From NCBI GenBank assembly GCA_017619905.1, contig JAFZRK010000181.1, positions 1 through 7,412 of the forward strand: DNA of 7,412 bases, given 5' to 3'. The notes under the pieces are model-generated. The model did not search any database, was not told the DNA's origin, and was given only the letters and a program-made list of their open reading frames with translations. Of this stretch, positions 5,998 to 7,412 are shown one piece after another. Numbering within the stretch: the stretch's first letter is position 1; every line of letters starts with the position of its first letter. This DNA is from Bacillota bacterium. GTDB taxonomy: Bacteria > Bacillota > Clostridia > Peptostreptococcales > Anaerovoracaceae. Both the position numbers and the translations under genes were made by a program.

Positions 5998-6017
5998 ATC
6001 GAAAGGAGCGTACGGAC

Positions 6018-6644
6018 ATGACGAAGCAGGAACGGACGGAAAAACAGATACAGCGGCTGGCGGAGATGCTGAGCTTCGAGCGGGAGCTCTGGAGCGCGGG
6101 CAAGGACTTCATAGCCGGCGTGGACGAGGTGGGAAGAGGCCCTCTGGCAGGGCCGGTCGTTACCGCCGCCGTGATACTGCCTAAGGACTTTTCTCTTTTA
6201 GGCGTGGACGATTCCAAGAAGCTGTCCCCGAAAAGACGCGAAGAGCTCTTCGAGCAGATAAAGGACGCCGCCGTCTGCTGGGCGATAGGCCGCCGCGAGC
6301 CGGAAAGGATAGACGGGATCAACATCCTGGAAGCAACGAAGGAAGCCATGCTGGACGCGATACGCGCCCTGCCGGTAAAGCCGGACCACGTACTCATAGA
6401 CGCCGTGCGGCTGCCGGGGCTGGAAATGCCTCAGACATCCATTATAAAGGGCGACGCGCGTTCCGTGTCCATTGCCGCAGCCAGCATACTGGCCAAGGTG
6501 ACCAGAGACCGCGAGATGGTGGAGATGGCGGAGATATACCCGGGCTACGCGTTCGAGTCCAACAAGGGCTACGGCACCGCCGCGCACTACGAAGGGCTGA
6601 GAGCTTTAGGCCCCTGCCCTATCCACAGAAAAACGTTTTTATGA
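6018..6644 (+). CDS. rnhB: Ribonuclease HII
   Basis: RNase HII is a cytoplasmic, divalent-metal-dependent endonuclease that cuts the RNA strand of RNA/DNA hybrids and starts removal of single ribonucleotides from DNA. The 208 residues cover the full catalytic domain. The hallmark GVDEVGRGPLAGPVV (34-48) supplies D36 and E37. DDSKKLS (64-70) is the next conserved block. D128 in LIDAV and D146 in KGDARS complete the expected DEDD set, with the 18-residue spacing seen in other bacterial RNases HII. SIAAASILAKVTRD (151-164) and the substrate-recognising SNKGYGT (181-187) are also present. The start at 6018 has AAAGGAG 9 nt upstream. The gene is divergent from the dcw cluster and lies 79 nt before a peptidase gene, with no terminator seen between them, so the two may be co-transcribed. 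Confidence 0.97.
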   Translation: MTKQERTEKQIQRLAEMLSFERELWSAGKDFIAGVDEVGRGPLAGPVVTAAVILPKDFSLLGVDDSKKLSPKRREELFEQIKDAAVCWAIGRREPERIDGINILEATKEAMLDAIRALPVKPDHVLIDAVRLPGLEMPQTSIIKGDARSVSIAAASILAKVTRDREMVEMAEIYPGYAFESNKGYGTAAHYEGLRALGPCPIHRKTFL

Positions 6645-6723
6645 CCTGATGGGGACAACTTCTTGAGAATCCGGACTCCGGAGCTTTGAGGGGCTGTCAC
6701 CGGGACAAAGAAAGGATGATGAT

Positions 6724-7412
6724 ATGAAATTCAAGGAAATGCCTTACGAGCGCATAGACGCTCAGATCGTAAAGGACAAGATCGAAGACTTCACTAAGAA
6801 ACTGGCCGCAGCCGTAAGCTACGAAGAGGCCCGTGCGCTGTTCCTTGCTTACGAGGAAGAATCCAAGCACTTCGACACTATGGTGACGCTGGCGCAGATC
6901 CGCCACAGCATCGACACCCGAGACAAGTTCTACGAGGACGAGTGCAACTACTACAACGAGGTGCTCCCGGAGATCGAGGAGTACTCGCAGAACTGGATGC
7001 TGACGCTGCTGAAGAGCCCGTTCCGCCCGCAGTTCGAGGAGGAATTCGGCAAGCTGGAGTTCCTGAACACGGAAATAGCGCTGAAGACCTTCTCCCCGGA
7101 GATAGTCCCGCTGCTGCAGGAGGAGAACCAGCTCACCCAGGATTACGAAAAGCTGCTGGCCAGCGCTCAGATAGAGTTCCGCGGAAAGACCTACACTCTG
7201 GCTCAGCTGGGGCCGTTCAAGGTGGACCCGGACGATGCAACCAGAAAAGAAGCGTTCACAGCGGAAGGAAGCTGGTACAAGGCCAACCAGGCCCAGTTCG
7301 ACGAGTTCTACGACAAACTGGTGCACCTGCGCGACGAGATGGGTAAGAAGCTCGGGTACGAGGGCTTTACGACCCTCGGCTACTACAGGATGTGCCGCAA
7401 CTGCTACACCAA
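6724..7412 (+). CDS. M3-family oligoendopeptidase (PepF-like), N-terminal part (runs off the window)
   Basis: M3 oligoendopeptidases are zinc metallopeptidases, usually cytoplasmic, that cut short peptides. The 229 visible codons (MKFKEMPYERIDAQIV...) match the N-terminal helical region of clostridial M3 proteins as I recall them. Characteristic blocks are TLAQIRHSIDTRDKFYEDE (55-73), FLNTEIALKTFSPEIVPLLQEEN (113-135), a YEKLLASAQIEFRGK block (141-155) and the LGYYRMCRNCY block at the end of the window. The zinc motif HEXXH lies well downstream, outside the window, so activity cannot be judged. No signal peptide is visible. The ATG at 6724 has AAAGGA 7 nt upstream. Two earlier ATGs (6716, 6719) are in another frame and meet a TGA overlapping the real start. 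Confidence 0.9.
   Translation, partial: MKFKEMPYERIDAQIVKDKIEDFTKKLAAAVSYEEARALFLAYEEESKHFDTMVTLAQIRHSIDTRDKFYEDECNYYNEVLPEIEEYSQNWMLTLLKSPFRPQFEEEFGKLEFLNTEIALKTFSPEIVPLLQEENQLTQDYEKLLASAQIEFRGKTYTLAQLGPFKVDPDDATRKEAFTAEGSWYKANQAQFDEFYDKLVHLRDEMGKKLGYEGFTTLGYYRMCRNCYT

Larger units (their letters stand above)
5595..6017. other. Divergent intergenic region between mraZ and rnhB
   Basis: This 423-bp stretch has no convincing gene. From left to right it holds the mraZ ribosome site and leader with its hairpin, the mraZ promoter with an A/T-tract, the two copies of the 12-bp repeat, a 6-bp inverted repeat GGTCCG/CGGACC (5898-5903 and 5931-5936), a GC hairpin CGCCG-CGGA-CGGCG (5970-5983), and the rnhB -10 box and ribosome site. 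Short reading frames crossing it (for example from 5846 on the plus strand) show no family resemblance and run antisense to or out of frame with rnhB. Confidence 0.7.

Noticed and set aside
5846..6184. A 112-aa plus-strand reading frame crossing the intergenic region into rnhB
   Set aside because: More than half of it overlaps rnhB in another frame. It has no good ribosome site and no recognisable domain, and it crosses the likely rnhB promoter.
6716..6727. Three-codon reading frame ATG ATG ATA TGA overlapping the peptidase start
   Set aside because: It is too short and the AAAGGA site runs into its first ATG. It is best explained by chance next to the real start at 6724.
6697..7326. A 209-aa minus-strand reading frame opposite the M3 peptidase gene
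   Set aside because: The plus-strand frame has a ribosome site and matches the M3 family. The antisense frame is Leu/Val/Gln-rich shadow sequence.

Overview
The window carries the front part of a division and cell wall (dcw) cluster on the minus strand and the start of a divergent two-gene unit on the plus strand. Gene content, the PASTA-tailed SpoVD/PBP2B-type transpeptidase and the clostridial-looking M3 oligoendopeptidase point to a Bacillota (Firmicutes) bacterium, most likely a Clostridia-like anaerobe. The DNA is moderately GC-rich by eye, which also produces long meaningless antisense reading frames. No rRNA, tRNA, CRISPR array, insertion sequence or phage gene is seen.

Minus strand, in transcription order: mraZ (5594-5163), rsmH/mraW (5159-4212), ftsL (4215-3886), a class B penicillin-binding protein (3824-1746), murF (1759-371) and the first 128 codons of murD (386 to the window edge). 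Genes are separated by 3 nt or overlap by 4, 14 and 16 nt. The exception is a 61-nt gap between ftsL and the PBP gene, which holds an intrinsic-terminator-like hairpin. Compared with the usual Firmicutes order (mraZ-rsmH-ftsL-pbp-murE-murF-mraY-murD), both murE and mraY are absent from their expected places.

The 423-bp divergent intergenic region (5595-6017) contains a good sigma-A-type promoter for the mraZ operon, a ~147-nt leader with a strong hairpin, a 12-bp perfect direct repeat whose two copies each sit in an inverted repeat, and an extended -10 promoter very close to the rnhB ribosome binding site.

Plus strand: rnhB (ribonuclease HII, 6018-6644), then after 79 nt the N-terminal part of an M3-family oligoendopeptidase gene running off the window.

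The minus-strand genes work together. MurD and MurF build the UDP-MurNAc-pentapeptide precursor. The PBP cross-links septal or spore peptidoglycan, with FtsL in the divisome. RsmH modifies 16S rRNA, and MraZ is the cluster's transcription regulator. Overall this is conserved core genome. The parts worth a second look are the missing murE/mraY, the internal terminator and the divergent regulatory region, and I see no clear case for a wholly new system.
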